Positions 18,514 to 26,973 are shown, counted from the stretch's first letter. The stretch is 64,000 bases of DNA from Bacillus sp. AFS055030 (GCF_002574545.1 NZ_NUGT01000015.1:124001-188000); one strand, 5' to 3'. Notes: a model not told the origin generated them from the sequence alone. Made by a program: numbers and translations.

Positions 18514-18556
18514 TGTGTGAAAAGTCACAGTTTGACTACAATCGTTTTTATATAAT
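18514..18556 (+). promoter_or_regulatory. Fnr-dependent promoter of the 150-aa sensor-domain gene
   Basis: Box TGTGT-GAAAAG-TCACA (18514-18529, one mismatch) and -10 TATAAT (18551-18556). Box centre is at -41.5 of the inferred start near 18563. Confidence 0.75.
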
Positions 18557-18597
18557 GATGAAAATACTCAGTCTTGTAATATAGGGAGGGAAAAAAA

Positions 18598-19050
18598 TTG
18601 CATAAACATGATTATTTACTTTATTTGAAAAGCCTCTGTTTTTTTCAAGATCTCAATCATAACCTCTTTAAAAAAATAGTTGATGCATCCAATCTTCACT
18701 ATATTGAGACAAATGAAAATATAACTATTCACAATAAACAGAATTTGATTATCATTTTAACCGGTAAGGCAAATGTTCATATAAAAGAATCGAGTGGACT
18801 TCAATATAAAATTGGCTACTTAAATTCAAGGGATGTTTGCTTGCCTAGTATCTTTTTGCATACTCATGTAAACAATTCTATTATTCTTGAAGCGGCTCAG
18901 ACTACGTCGTATATAGAAATCCCATTTTTATTTATAAAAAACTTATCTTGTAAAGAACCTGCTTTAAAACGTAATTTTTTGCGTTCTTTACATAAAAGCC
19001 TTCTAATTACTTACGAAGAAATTTTCAATTTGATGAGTAAGAATAAGTAA
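18598..19050 (+). CDS. Crp-like sensor domain protein without DNA-binding domain
   Basis: 150 residues from a TTG start behind GGGAGGG. The N-terminal 110 residues look like the beta-barrel of Crp/Fnr proteins (LCFFQDLNHNLFKKIVDASNLHYIETNENITI..., IIILTGKANVHIKE), and are followed by a short helix. The helix-turn-helix seen in Fnr is absent, and the gene is not obviously truncated because stop and terminal helix are clean. Transcribed from an Fnr promoter just ahead of narK. It may modulate Fnr or form heterodimers; this is inference. Function unknown. Confidence 0.6.
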   Translation: MHKHDYLLYLKSLCFFQDLNHNLFKKIVDASNLHYIETNENITIHNKQNLIIILTGKANVHIKESSGLQYKIGYLNSRDVCLPSIFLHTHVNNSIILEAAQTTSYIEIPFLFIKNLSCKEPALKRNFLRSLHKSLLITYEEIFNLMSKNK

Positions 19051-19067
19051 TTCATCCTCCCTTTTTG

Positions 19068-19110
19068 TGTGATATAGTTCACAACGTAACTTTCGATTGA
19101 TTGGTACTAT
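19068..19110 (+). promoter_or_regulatory. Fnr-dependent promoter of narK
   Basis: Perfect box TGTGA-TATAGT-TCACA (19068-19083) and -10 TACTAT (19105-19110). Centre at -41.5 of the inferred start near 19117. Confidence 0.85.
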
Positions 19111-19157
19111 TTAGTTAGTAAATTTTATTATTGATCCATCGAAAGGGGCATCATTAT

Positions 19158-20666
19158 ATGAAAAGTTCTAAAATCCAACTACCTCTTCAAACATCAAGTC
19201 TCATCGTAGGGTTCATGGTATGGGTACTCATTTCTTCACTCATGCCAAACATTCGCCAAGATATCGAATTAACAAATGGTCAGGTCTCCTTAGTAACTGC
19301 CATCCCTGTTATTTTAGGAAGCATCCTACGTATTCCAATCGGGTATTACACAAATAGGTTTGGAGCAAGACCCATTTTCACCATCTGTTTCCTTGCACTT
19401 TTATTTCCTGTATTTTTCATTAGTCATGCTGATTCACTTTCAGATTTAATTATTGGAGGATTGTTTATCGGTATAGGTGGTGCAGTCTTTTCAATCGGAG
19501 TAACTTCCCTTCCAAAATATTACCCTTCAAATAAACATGGTTTTGTGAATGGAATCTATGGTTCTGGAAATATCGGTACAGCTATTACTGCATTTTCTGC
19601 ACCTGTTTTAGCTAAATCATTTGGTTGGGAGGCAACAGTCAGATTTTATTTAGTCTTATTAATTGCGTTTGCCTTATTCAATCTTCTGTTTGGTGATAAA
19701 AACGAGAAGAAAGTAAATGTTCCGATTGTAAAACAAGTAAAAGAAGTTTATCGTAATTCAACTTTATGGTCATTAAATTTATTCTATTTCATTACATTTG
19801 GTGCATTTGTTGCGTTTACAATCTATTTACCTAATTTCTTAGTGAATCATTTTAATTTAAGTCCTGTTGACGCTGGTATTCGAACAGCCGGATTTATTGC
19901 TTTAGCAACTATTTTTCGACCAATCGGTGGTTATCTTTCAGATAAATTCAATCCTTTCAATATATTATTGTTTGTCTTTGGTGGACTTACTTTCTCAGGA
20001 GTTCTATTATCTTTTTCTCCTACTATTAAACTATACACAATAGGAGTTTTATTAATAGCAGTTTGTGCAGGGATCGGAAACGGTACAATCTTTAAATTAG
20101 TGCCACTTTACTTTACAAAACAAGCCGGAATTGTAAATGGGTTGGTTGCTGCAATGGGTGGTTTAGGAGGCTTCTTCCCTCCATTAATCTTAACAACTGT
20201 TTTTAGCTTAACTGGTCATTATGCAATTGGATTTATGGCATTATCCGAATTTGCGCTTCTTAGTTTTGTGATTGTAGTATGGATGACTTTCCGTGAAAAA
20301 TTAAAAACGGAACATAAAATATTAGAAAATACTGCCCAAGCAATGATGATAACAAATGAACAAGGAATCATCCAAAAAGTAAACCCATTCTTCACTAAAA
20401 TAACGGGCTTTACGAAAGAAGAAGTCATTGGGAAAAAACCAAGTATCCTTCAATCTGGACATCACAATAAAGCATTCTATGCACAGCTTTGGAAACAGCT
20501 CAAAGATCAAGGTAACTGGCAAGGAGAAATTTGGAACAAGCGTAAAAACGGTGAAATTTATTTAGAATGGCTGACGATCACCCAAGTGTGTAACGATAAT
20601 GGCAAAGTGATTTATTATATTGGTCAGTTTAGTGATATATCCAAAAGTAAGAGTAAAATAAACTAA
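19158..20666 (+). CDS. narK: NarK-type nitrate/nitrite transporter fused to a PAS domain
   Basis: 502 residues from the ATG at 19158 (AAAGGGG upstream). Residues about 10-385 form a 12-helix MFS transporter of the NNP/NarK type: FMVWVLISSLMPNIRQD at the start, the glycine-rich nitrate signatures GIGGAVFSIGVTSLPKYYP and AMGGLGGFFPPL. Residues about 390-500 are a PAS domain with PAC: LENTAQAMMITNEQGIIQKVNPFFTKITGFTKEEVIGKKPSILQSGHH...GEIWNKRKNGEIYLEWLTI...YIGQFSDIS. There is no kinase or other output after it. The PAS part may sense redox, oxygen or nitrate and gate transport. Plain NarK proteins are about 400 residues. Confidence 0.88.
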   Translation: MKSSKIQLPLQTSSLIVGFMVWVLISSLMPNIRQDIELTNGQVSLVTAIPVILGSILRIPIGYYTNRFGARPIFTICFLALLFPVFFISHADSLSDLIIGGLFIGIGGAVFSIGVTSLPKYYPSNKHGFVNGIYGSGNIGTAITAFSAPVLAKSFGWEATVRFYLVLLIAFALFNLLFGDKNEKKVNVPIVKQVKEVYRNSTLWSLNLFYFITFGAFVAFTIYLPNFLVNHFNLSPVDAGIRTAGFIALATIFRPIGGYLSDKFNPFNILLFVFGGLTFSGVLLSFSPTIKLYTIGVLLIAVCAGIGNGTIFKLVPLYFTKQAGIVNGLVAAMGGLGGFFPPLILTTVFSLTGHYAIGFMALSEFALLSFVIVVWMTFREKLKTEHKILENTAQAMMITNEQGIIQKVNPFFTKITGFTKEEVIGKKPSILQSGHHNKAFYAQLWKQLKDQGNWQGEIWNKRKNGEIYLEWLTITQVCNDNGKVIYYIGQFSDISKSKSKIN

Positions 20667-20681
20667 AATCCCCATTTCAAA

Positions 20682-20724
20682 TGTGGGTTGAATCACATCA
20701 CGATCAGTCAATATTTTATATGAT
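20682..20724 (+). promoter_or_regulatory. Fnr-dependent promoter of the hemerythrin gene
   Basis: Box TGTGG-GTTGAA-TCACA (20682-20697, one mismatch) and -10 TATGAT (20719-20724). Centre at -41.5 of the inferred start near 20731. Confidence 0.75.
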
Positions 20725-20759
20725 TAAGTTAGTAAATAACTCTATTTGGAGGAAAAACT

Positions 20760-21284
20760 ATGTTTGAATGTCATCATATGATTGGAAATACTAATCAAGT
20801 AGAATTATGTGAAGCCTTACAGTTACTTAAGGATGAACATGCTTTATTAAATACTCAGAAGTTGTATTTATTTGAATGCTCAAATGCATTGATAAATGAA
20901 AGCTTGCTAGAAAATAAACTAAAAAAACTTGAAGAACTACGCTCGAAAGTCATGACATTTATAGCTACTTTAGATCCTCACTCACAAAAAGAAGAAGGTC
21001 ATTTATTCGAATTAATGGCTAACCATATTGGAAAGGAAAATGGCCCTATTGCAGTAATGGAAATGGAACATGATCATGCAAAAAGTTTAATAAGCCAATT
21101 CCTCACTAAAACAGAGGACATAAGTAGTAACAGTAACATTGATGAAATTTGTAATCTAGTTATTGAAGCTTATCATGTATTAACTTCACATTTTATGAAA
21201 GAAGAACAGGTGCTGTTTCCTATGGCCCAAAACATCCTGTCTGAAAGTGAAAAAACTTATTTATTAGATTCTATAAAAGATTAA
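20760..21284 (+). CDS. Hemerythrin-like diiron protein
   Basis: 174-residue all-helical protein with the ligand pattern of hemerythrin HHE domains: LKDEHALL (near 25), HSQKEEGHLFELM (near 76-88), MEHDHAKS (near 101) and HFMKEEQVLFPMA (near 146-158). Such proteins bind O2 or NO, or take part in repair of nitrosylated Fe-S clusters (DnrN/YtfE/ScdA relatives), but this one lacks the ScdA N-terminal domain. It stands behind an Fnr promoter in a nitrate island, so handling of nitric oxide made from nitrite is the likely job. Confidence 0.83.
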   Translation: MFECHHMIGNTNQVELCEALQLLKDEHALLNTQKLYLFECSNALINESLLENKLKKLEELRSKVMTFIATLDPHSQKEEGHLFELMANHIGKENGPIAVMEMEHDHAKSLISQFLTKTEDISSNSNIDEICNLVIEAYHVLTSHFMKEEQVLFPMAQNILSESEKTYLLDSIKD

Positions 21285-21323
21285 ATCTATCGGTTTTATG
21301 CTGATGTTTTAATTAATGAACAT

Positions 21324-21353
21324 AAGGTGTTCCTATTTACAAGGGACACCTTT
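21324..21353 (+). terminator. Terminator after the hemerythrin gene
   Basis: Stem AAGGTGTTCC / GGGACACCTT followed by TTC TAT; one G-U pair. Confidence 0.65.
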
Positions 21354-21502
21354 TCTATCGTGTTGAAAATGTGTTTTTCTACTACGCCAATTTGTGGTTA
21401 TTTTCCACTCCATCCATTTATCCAGTAAGGAACTGTCGTATTTTTAATGATTTACTTAAGCTGCCGTCAGTAACTAAATTTCAAATTTCTGCTCGTTTTA
21501 CC

Positions 21503-21545
21503 TGTAATAAATGTCACAGTATCTTGCCTCATTACCTTTTATAAT
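21503..21545 (+). promoter_or_regulatory. Fnr-dependent promoter of the 178-aa unknown gene
   Basis: Box TGTAA-TAAATG-TCACA (21503-21518, one mismatch) and -10 TATAAT (21540-21545). Centre at -41.5 of the inferred start near 21552. Confidence 0.75.
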
Positions 21546-21581
21546 AATAGTGAATAAACCAAACAGGAGGTTAAATTCATC

Positions 21582-22118
21582 ATGTTAACTGTTGAATTAC
21601 ATGCTATTAGCTCTGATCAATCGATAGAACAAATTCTTTATGAGCAAGGATTTAAAATCCAAGATGGAACGTATATATACACAAAGAGTAACATTAAATT
21701 AGAAGGTGTCTTAGATTCTCATAATAGGTCTCTAAAAATTAATATTCCCCCACAATTAAATCTGAAACAATATACAATTATACACCATTTTATTAAGAAT
21801 CTTATTCTAGTTCTTACTGCTAAATATAATGATTCTCAAAGTTTATTAGGCTATTTATCTAATGGAGAAGGAGCTTATATTCTTACAAATTGGGAACATT
21901 GGGTTGCTTTTCTTCAAAAGGCGAAACTACGTAGTTTAGAAGGAAAAAAAGTACAAGTATTCGATGATTCAAATAAAGAAATTGCCTCTGGTCTGTTTAT
22001 TAGCTACAAGATGGATGAGCAATCATCAAATATTACAGAATGCATATTGATTACCCATTTTGGTGAGAGATCCTTTAAGGGAAGCAATTTAGTAATTGAA
22101 GCAACAAATGAGTGGTAA
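21582..22118 (+). CDS. Protein of unknown function in the Fnr regulon
   Basis: 178 residues, not recognised. It is soluble and has no signal peptide, cysteine cluster or histidine cluster. Residues about 1-70 form an alternating beta pattern (ELHAISSDQSIEQILYEQGFKIQDG...). A hydrophobic helix (about 66-80, IIHHFIKNLILVLTA) is followed by a second mixed part with GKKVQVFDDSNKEIASGLFISYK, which looks like a small beta-barrel. The ATG follows AGGAGG. Its precise Fnr promoter places it with nitrate respiration. A role in enzyme assembly or regulation is possible but is only a guess. Confidence 0.7.
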   Translation: MLTVELHAISSDQSIEQILYEQGFKIQDGTYIYTKSNIKLEGVLDSHNRSLKINIPPQLNLKQYTIIHHFIKNLILVLTAKYNDSQSLLGYLSNGEGAYILTNWEHWVAFLQKAKLRSLEGKKVQVFDDSNKEIASGLFISYKMDEQSSNITECILITHFGERSFKGSNLVIEATNEW

Positions 22119-22147
22119 CTTAACATACTATCCTATTAAATATGTAA

Positions 22148-22181
22148 AAATCCCCCAGTTTTATTAAAAACAGGGGGATTT
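22148..22181. terminator. Bidirectional terminator
   Basis: Stem AAATCCCCC(A)GTTTT / AAAAAC(A)GGGGGATTT with T runs on both sides. It serves the unknown gene and the convergent molybdoenzyme operon. Confidence 0.85.
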
Positions 22182-22223
22182 CTATTATTACTTCTAAAGC
22201 ATGCGCTAATCAATTATCCTTGA

Positions 22224-22418
22224 TTATTTTGGATATTCTTTCTTTCTCCATTTTAAGTAAGTAAAAAAGCAAACTATAGAAGAAAGAACGCCTATAATCG
22301 TATATAGCCTAACATGATCGTATTTTTCTCCATAAAAAGATTCAATCGTCCATTGAAGCATCACTACGTTAACAATTAAGGTTATAATAATGATTATCCA
22401 ATATTTTTTATGCACCAT
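22224..22418 (-). CDS. Small two-helix membrane protein
   Basis: 64 residues: a basic start, helix at about 6-26 (YWIIIIITLIVNVVMLQWTI), a polar loop FYGEKYDHVR, helix at about 38-56 and a basic tail. Its start overlaps the end of the Rieske gene by 11 bases, so it is translated with the molybdoenzyme complex as the last gene of the operon. Probably a small accessory or anchor subunit; not recognised. Confidence 0.65.
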   Translation of the reverse strand: MVHKKYWIIIIITLIVNVVMLQWTIESFYGEKYDHVRLYTIIGVLSSIVCFFTYLKWRKKEYPK

Positions 22419-22941
22419 GACGAACTTTCCTTCCTACTGCGTAAATAACACCATCAATTACTTCTAATTCAATCAATGGTAATTCACGCTGAGGTGGACC
22501 AGCTAGAGGCTGACCATTGTCCACACTAAAAAATCCTCGGTGACAAGGGCACAATAGCTTTGATTCCTCCTTATCATAAAAAACAGGACATTGTAAATGG
22601 GTGCATTTATTATTATAAGCTTTTAGATTGCCATCTTTTGTGTGTACTAGGATCGCAGGTTCGTTCGCTGTTGGATAGTTAAAGTTTATTGAACTATCTT
22701 TTGGTAAGTCTTGCAACTTTATAATCTTTTGTCTGTTTAAATCCTCTTTCTTCTTATTAAAGGCAATAGCTGAAAATGGAACAGTTGCTAAGCCAAGAGT
22801 AACTGAAGCACCTACAACGGATTTCAGAAATGTTCTTCTGTTTAATTTTAAATCTTCATTCCTGTTTAAATTATCGATTAAGTTAATCAAATCATCATTT
22901 GTTTCTTTTGTATTGCGTTTGCTTTTTTTATCTTGAGGCAT
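22408..22941 (-). CDS. Rieske [2Fe-2S] protein with Tat signal
   Basis: 177 residues. A twin-arginine signal, NRRTFLKSVVGASVTLGLA, follows an unusually long charged N-region (about 35 residues). It should send the folded protein across the membrane, where the signal helix can act as an anchor. The Rieske ligands are CTHLQC (Cys/His) and CPCHRGFF (Cys/His). I start at 22941 because AAAGGAG precedes that ATG. It is part of the complex with the cytochrome-like membrane subunit and a cytoplasmic-type molybdenum subunit. A Rieske partner is not found in NarGHI, NapAB or NasBC systems known to me. Confidence 0.87.
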   Translation of the reverse strand: MPQDKKSKRNTKETNDDLINLIDNLNRNEDLKLNRRTFLKSVVGASVTLGLATVPFSAIAFNKKKEDLNRQKIIKLQDLPKDSSINFNYPTANEPAILVHTKDGNLKAYNNKCTHLQCPVFYDKEESKLLCPCHRGFFSVDNGQPLAGPPQRELPLIELEVIDGVIYAVGRKVRHGA

Positions 22942-22973
22942 AAGTAAGTCTCCTTTCGCCTTATCTAACTTTT

Positions 22974-23513
22974 TTACGAATATACACCAAAGAATTCTGG
23001 AACGTATTCCCACTTATTTCCTTCTTGTGGTTTTTTACCTTCAACGAGATTCATCTGAGTTCTTCTTCTACGCAGCTGTTGCATTTCATCAAAGTCAATA
23101 AAACGAATTGCATCACTAGGACATACAGAAGCACACATTGGTGCAATATCGTATTTTGAGCGGTCGTAGCACATGTCACATTTGTACATTTTATTTTCTT
23201 CAAAATCGAACTTAGGAATACCGAACGGACATCCAAACGTACAATTTCTACATCCTATACATTTCTCTTCCATTGCTGAAAGAACTACGCCTTCCTCTGT
23301 TATTTGAATGGCATTTGCAGGGCAAACTCTTGCACAGGCTGGATCTTTACATTGCATACAAAGCATCGGATAAGTTTGTCGACTTTCCATGAAATCAACA
23401 TACTCTACATAGTTTCTTTCTTTTGCATCATGATCACCGCATTCTCGGCAAGCTGCTTGACATGAACGGCATCCAATACATCGCTCAAATTCTAAATACA
23501 TGATTTTATTCAT
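22974..23513 (-). CDS. Four-cluster ferredoxin subunit (NarH/DmsB/HycB type)
   Basis: 179 residues with four [4Fe-4S] cysteine groups: CIGCRSCQAACREC (near 12-25), CMQCKDPACARVCP (near 52-65), CIGCRNCTFGCP (near 86-97) and CDMCYD...CASVCP (near 111-131). No signal peptide, so it acts in the cytoplasm as the electron-transfer partner of the molybdenum subunit. ATG follows GGAGTCGGGATAA. Its stop lies 32 bases before the Rieske start and it begins 22 bases after the catalytic gene. Confidence 0.9.
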   Translation of the reverse strand: MNKIMYLEFERCIGCRSCQAACRECGDHDAKERNYVEYVDFMESRQTYPMLCMQCKDPACARVCPANAIQITEEGVVLSAMEEKCIGCRNCTFGCPFGIPKFDFEENKMYKCDMCYDRSKYDIAPMCASVCPSDAIRFIDFDEMQQLRRRRTQMNLVEGKKPQEGNKWEYVPEFFGVYS

Positions 23514-23535
23514 TTATCCCGACTCCATTCAAAAG

Positions 23536-25662
23536 TTATTTATATTTCTCAATTTTCAGTGAGCATACTTTAAATTCTGGCATTCTCGAAATCGGATCTA
23601 AACATGGATTTGTTAATTGATTGACCGCTAATTCTTTTCCCCAATGATATGGAACAAACACCGTATCTCTTCTCGTAGCTTTTGTTAATTTCGTTTTTAC
23701 AACCATATGGGAGCGTGGTGTAATCAACTTTACTAGGTCGCCATTCTCCAATCCATATTGGCTTGCTAGTGCCGGATGCATCTCAGCAAATGGCTCTGGA
23801 CATTGTTCCATAAGAAATTTGACTCTTCTTGTTTGAGCACCAGATAAATAATGAAACACTACCCTTCCTGTCGTTAAGAACAAAGGATATTCTGTCGTTG
23901 GAGTTTCACCTGCTTCTTTCCATTCAACACAAGGAAGATTAGCTTTACCGTCTGGCGTTCCAAACTGATCTATAAACATTGTTGGAGTTCCTGGATGGTC
24001 TTCTGAAGGACAAGGCCAAAACACCCCGTCTTCTTTATCAATTCGATCCCATGTTATTCCGTAGTAATCCGCTTTTCCACCTTTAGTTGCTATGCGAAAC
24101 TCTTCAAAAACGTCTTCTGCATTTTTATATGGAAAATAGTTACCTTTGCCCATTCGTTCAGCAATTAAACTAACAATCTCCCAATCTGGCTTTGATTCCC
24201 CTAAAGGTTCGCGTACTTTTCGGATTCGGATCACTCGCCCTTCGAGGTTGGTTGTTGTTCCCTCATCCTCTGCCCAAGTTGTCGTTGGTAACACTACGTC
24301 TGCAAACTCTGCTGTTTCAGATAAGAAGAAATCACTGACAACTAAGAAATCAAGCTTCCTAAATCCGTTCCAAATATGTTCAAGATTCGGCGCAGAAACC
24401 GCAGGGTTACTGCAAATAACATGCATTCCACGAATAGTACCTTTTTGAATTTCATCGAACATTTCATAAGCAGAAACACCAGGCTTTGGCATTTCGCTTG
24501 GATCGATTCCCCATACTTTTGATACATACTTCACAGCTTCTGGATCTGTTAACTTCCTATAGCCTGGTAAAAGATCTGCTTTTTGTCCGTGCTCTCTTCC
24601 TCCCTGACCATTTCCCTGACCAGTAAAAGTAGCAACCCCGGAAGCAAATTTTCCTATTTGTCCCCTAAGCAGTGCCATCGCTGTATAAAGTGAAACATTA
24701 TCTACACCTTTTGACTGTTGCTCAACACCTCTTGCAAACATAACAACTGATTTTTGTGAAAGTCCATAAATATGAGCAGCTTTTACGATTTTTCCGACTG
24801 ATACCCCTGTTATGTTTGAAGTATATTCAGGTGTAAACTTTTCAACTGTTTTCTTTAGTTCTTCAAAATTATTACATCGTTCATTTACATATTCTTGATC
24901 TACATAGCCATTTTTAATGAGCAGATGAAGCATTCCGTTCGCCAATGCAGAGTCTGTTCCTGGCTTTAAATCCAAATGTACATCTGCAACACGAGCTGTT
25001 GGAGTCTCTCGCGGATCTGCCACAATGAGTTTAGCTCCCTTATCCTTTGCTCTCCACAACCATTGTATACTTGTTGGATGACACTCAGCAGTATTTGATC
25101 CAGCTATAAAGAAACAATCCGTATGTTCTAATTCAGGCCATGGAAGGGTTGAACCTCTGTCAGTTCCGAGTGTCTTAAGGAAGCCACCTGCAGCAGAGCT
25201 CATACAAAATCGACCATTGTAATCGATAAACCTTGTACCAAGACCAACCCTTGCATATTTACCAACTAAATAGCACTTTTCATTCGTCATAGATACCCCA
25301 CCAAAAACAGATAAGGCATCTTTTCCACTTTCTTTTTGGATCCGTTTATAGTTCTCTTCGATAAGGTCTAGTGCTTCTTTCCAAGTAGCTTTAACAAATT
25401 CACCATTTTTCTTAATAAGTGGTGTAAGGATTCGTTCATCGTGCTCAACAGTTTGGTATGCCGTAACTCCTTTAGGACACATTTTCCCCCTAGTTACTGG
25501 CCAATCATATCTAGGCTCTACTCCAACTACCTTTTTTGTTTTCTCATTTACACGTATATGCATTCCACACTGCATTCCACAATAACAACAATGAGTAGTA
25601 ATTAATTTTTCTCCTGGTTTGTGAAGGTTTTTAACACCTTCTTTGACGATGTATTGGCTCAT
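23536..25662 (-). CDS. Molybdopterin oxidoreductase, NapA/NasC/FdhF type; candidate nitrate reductase catalytic subunit
   Basis: 708 residues. [4Fe-4S] motif C25-x2-C28-x3-C32...C62 (CCYCGMQCGMH, GKMCPKG). The probable Mo ligand is C153 in YNGRFCMSSAAGGFLKTLG, as in NapA/NasC/NarB. MGD-binding segments AGSNTAECHP, IVADPRETPTA, FTGQGNGQGGREHGQKAD and the C-terminal MoCo domain SGAQTRR...HPALASQYGLENGDLV are present. There is no Tat signal, so it works inside the cell. Formate dehydrogenase is the main alternative, but Cys replaces SeCys there too, so the reaction is not proven. Context (NarK, Fnr, Hcp, MoaA, YwiC) favours nitrate. Starts by 4-bp overlap with the membrane subunit. Confidence 0.85.
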   Translation of the reverse strand: MSQYIVKEGVKNLHKPGEKLITTHCCYCGMQCGMHIRVNEKTKKVVGVEPRYDWPVTRGKMCPKGVTAYQTVEHDERILTPLIKKNGEFVKATWKEALDLIEENYKRIQKESGKDALSVFGGVSMTNEKCYLVGKYARVGLGTRFIDYNGRFCMSSAAGGFLKTLGTDRGSTLPWPELEHTDCFFIAGSNTAECHPTSIQWLWRAKDKGAKLIVADPRETPTARVADVHLDLKPGTDSALANGMLHLLIKNGYVDQEYVNERCNNFEELKKTVEKFTPEYTSNITGVSVGKIVKAAHIYGLSQKSVVMFARGVEQQSKGVDNVSLYTAMALLRGQIGKFASGVATFTGQGNGQGGREHGQKADLLPGYRKLTDPEAVKYVSKVWGIDPSEMPKPGVSAYEMFDEIQKGTIRGMHVICSNPAVSAPNLEHIWNGFRKLDFLVVSDFFLSETAEFADVVLPTTTWAEDEGTTTNLEGRVIRIRKVREPLGESKPDWEIVSLIAERMGKGNYFPYKNAEDVFEEFRIATKGGKADYYGITWDRIDKEDGVFWPCPSEDHPGTPTMFIDQFGTPDGKANLPCVEWKEAGETPTTEYPLFLTTGRVVFHYLSGAQTRRVKFLMEQCPEPFAEMHPALASQYGLENGDLVKLITPRSHMVVKTKLTKATRRDTVFVPYHWGKELAVNQLTNPCLDPISRMPEFKVCSLKIEKYK

Positions 25663-26837
25663 TCTTCACGATCTCCTTTGTTATATTGATTAAGCTCTTT
25701 TTGTACTTCCTCTGGAAAACGATAATAGTCATCTGATCTTTTTTTGCTAAAACCAGACATTTGAATTCCATTTAATGTAGATATTGGATTACTGCTTTTA
25801 ATATGTGGCTCTGGATTTAACTGTTTCATCACTCTAATTCTTCTTCGACATGGTAAACAATAATCTGAAAGATAACTTTTATCTTCAAGTTGTAAATCAA
25901 AGCTCTGGGCAGATAATATATCTTTTACATCGCTAATTTGATCATCAGAACTATAAGGCGTCCCACATTTTTTACATGGCCTCGTATCTACCCTCAGTTC
26001 TTGTTGATAGTTCATCGGAACTGCTGTTGCTAATGGACGAATTGGTAAATGAAATAACTTTCCGAATGGAAAATAAATAAGTAAAATAACGACGGTTACT
26101 TGGTGAATAAGTGTTAAGTAATGATGCATCCAACCATCTAACAGTACATACGAAACAGTTAATAGAAGTCCTGTCACTGTAACAGCTAGTAATAAATATA
26201 AAGGTAATAAATCAAATTCTGCTCGCTGTGTCACCTTCACATCTTGACTCATAATTCTTCTTACGATTGCCATGCTTACACCAATAAGAACCATACTTGC
26301 TGTAATGTTTAACCCGTTGTAAACCATTTCAGCGAATATACCATGTGCCGACATTGTAATCGTATCTACACCCATCACGACAATGGTATATGTATTTGGA
26401 TCAACGAGCTCAAAATGCATCCAACCAAATGTCAAACCAAATGTGATTGCAAAAGAACCGATGCATCCCCAAGAGATTAGAAAATGTTGTACACCTCTGT
26501 AAATTCCCCTTTTGAAAATAAATTTCTGTAAGAAAATATTTTCAAATGCTGTTTTTGCGATCGATACTAGATTCCGTTTCTTTCTAGAATTTTGTTTTAA
26601 ATTTTTCAAACTGCGCTTTATCACCTGATGTGTTGCCGGTCTGATCAGCCATGCTGACATTCTGATCGTTAAGCCTACAGCAAAAATAAGGGAAGAAATA
26701 AAATAACCCATTAATGCCATATCAAAGTGTAAAAACCGATCTGTTCCAATCCAAGTTGTAAAAAGTAGAAGCAAAATAATAAAAAATGAATACATACTTA
26801 CTTTTGAGTAAAATGAGCGCTCAAGGGATTTTCTCAT
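25659..26837 (-). CDS. Membrane subunit of the molybdoenzyme complex (cytochrome b / NarI-HdrE-like) with C-terminal zinc-ribbon-like part
   Basis: About 392 residues from the ATG at 26837 (GGAGG 11 bases upstream; ATG 26855 is the alternative). Five to six membrane helices; histidines in several (RGVQHFLISWG, MSAHGIFAEMVYNG, WMHHYLTLIHQVTVV, KLFHLPIRPLA) suit haem or quinol binding like NarI/DsrM/HdrE. The cytoplasmic C-terminal third has CKKCGTPY and YCLPCRRR, a possible zinc or Fe-S site. First gene of the operon. It would pass electrons from menaquinol to the ferredoxin subunit. Confidence 0.75.
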   Translation of the reverse strand: MRKSLERSFYSKVSMYSFFIILLLLFTTWIGTDRFLHFDMALMGYFISSLIFAVGLTIRMSAWLIRPATHQVIKRSLKNLKQNSRKKRNLVSIAKTAFENIFLQKFIFKRGIYRGVQHFLISWGCIGSFAITFGLTFGWMHFELVDPNTYTIVVMGVDTITMSAHGIFAEMVYNGLNITASMVLIGVSMAIVRRIMSQDVKVTQRAEFDLLPLYLLLAVTVTGLLLTVSYVLLDGWMHHYLTLIHQVTVVILLIYFPFGKLFHLPIRPLATAVPMNYQQELRVDTRPCKKCGTPYSSDDQISDVKDILSAQSFDLQLEDKSYLSDYCLPCRRRIRVMKQLNPEPHIKSSNPISTLNGIQMSGFSKKRSDDYYRFPEEVQKELNQYNKGDREE

Positions 26838-26930
26838 CTCATGTTCAACCTCCATGTGACTTTTTTAACATCGAAGTGCCTGATAAATTGATAAAATTGG
26901 GTACATGATGAAGTCTTCTTCTTTGTCATA

Positions 26931-26973
26931 ATTGTACAGAAAGACTATTTCCAAGACTGTGAAGTACATCACA
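26931..26973 (-). promoter_or_regulatory. Fnr-dependent promoter of the molybdoenzyme operon
   Basis: Perfect box TGTGA-AGTACA-TCACA (26958-26973). On the minus strand -10 TACAAT is at 26931-26936, putting the box at -41.5 of a start near 26924. No -10 exists at the mirror position for the divergent mrp-like gene. Confidence 0.82.

Noticed and set aside
23536-25662. Call as classical NarG or as periplasmic NapA
   Set aside because: Too short for NarG (about 1,200 residues) and Asp-type Mo ligation is not seen; no Tat signal as in NapA. Kept as NapA/NasC-like candidate.
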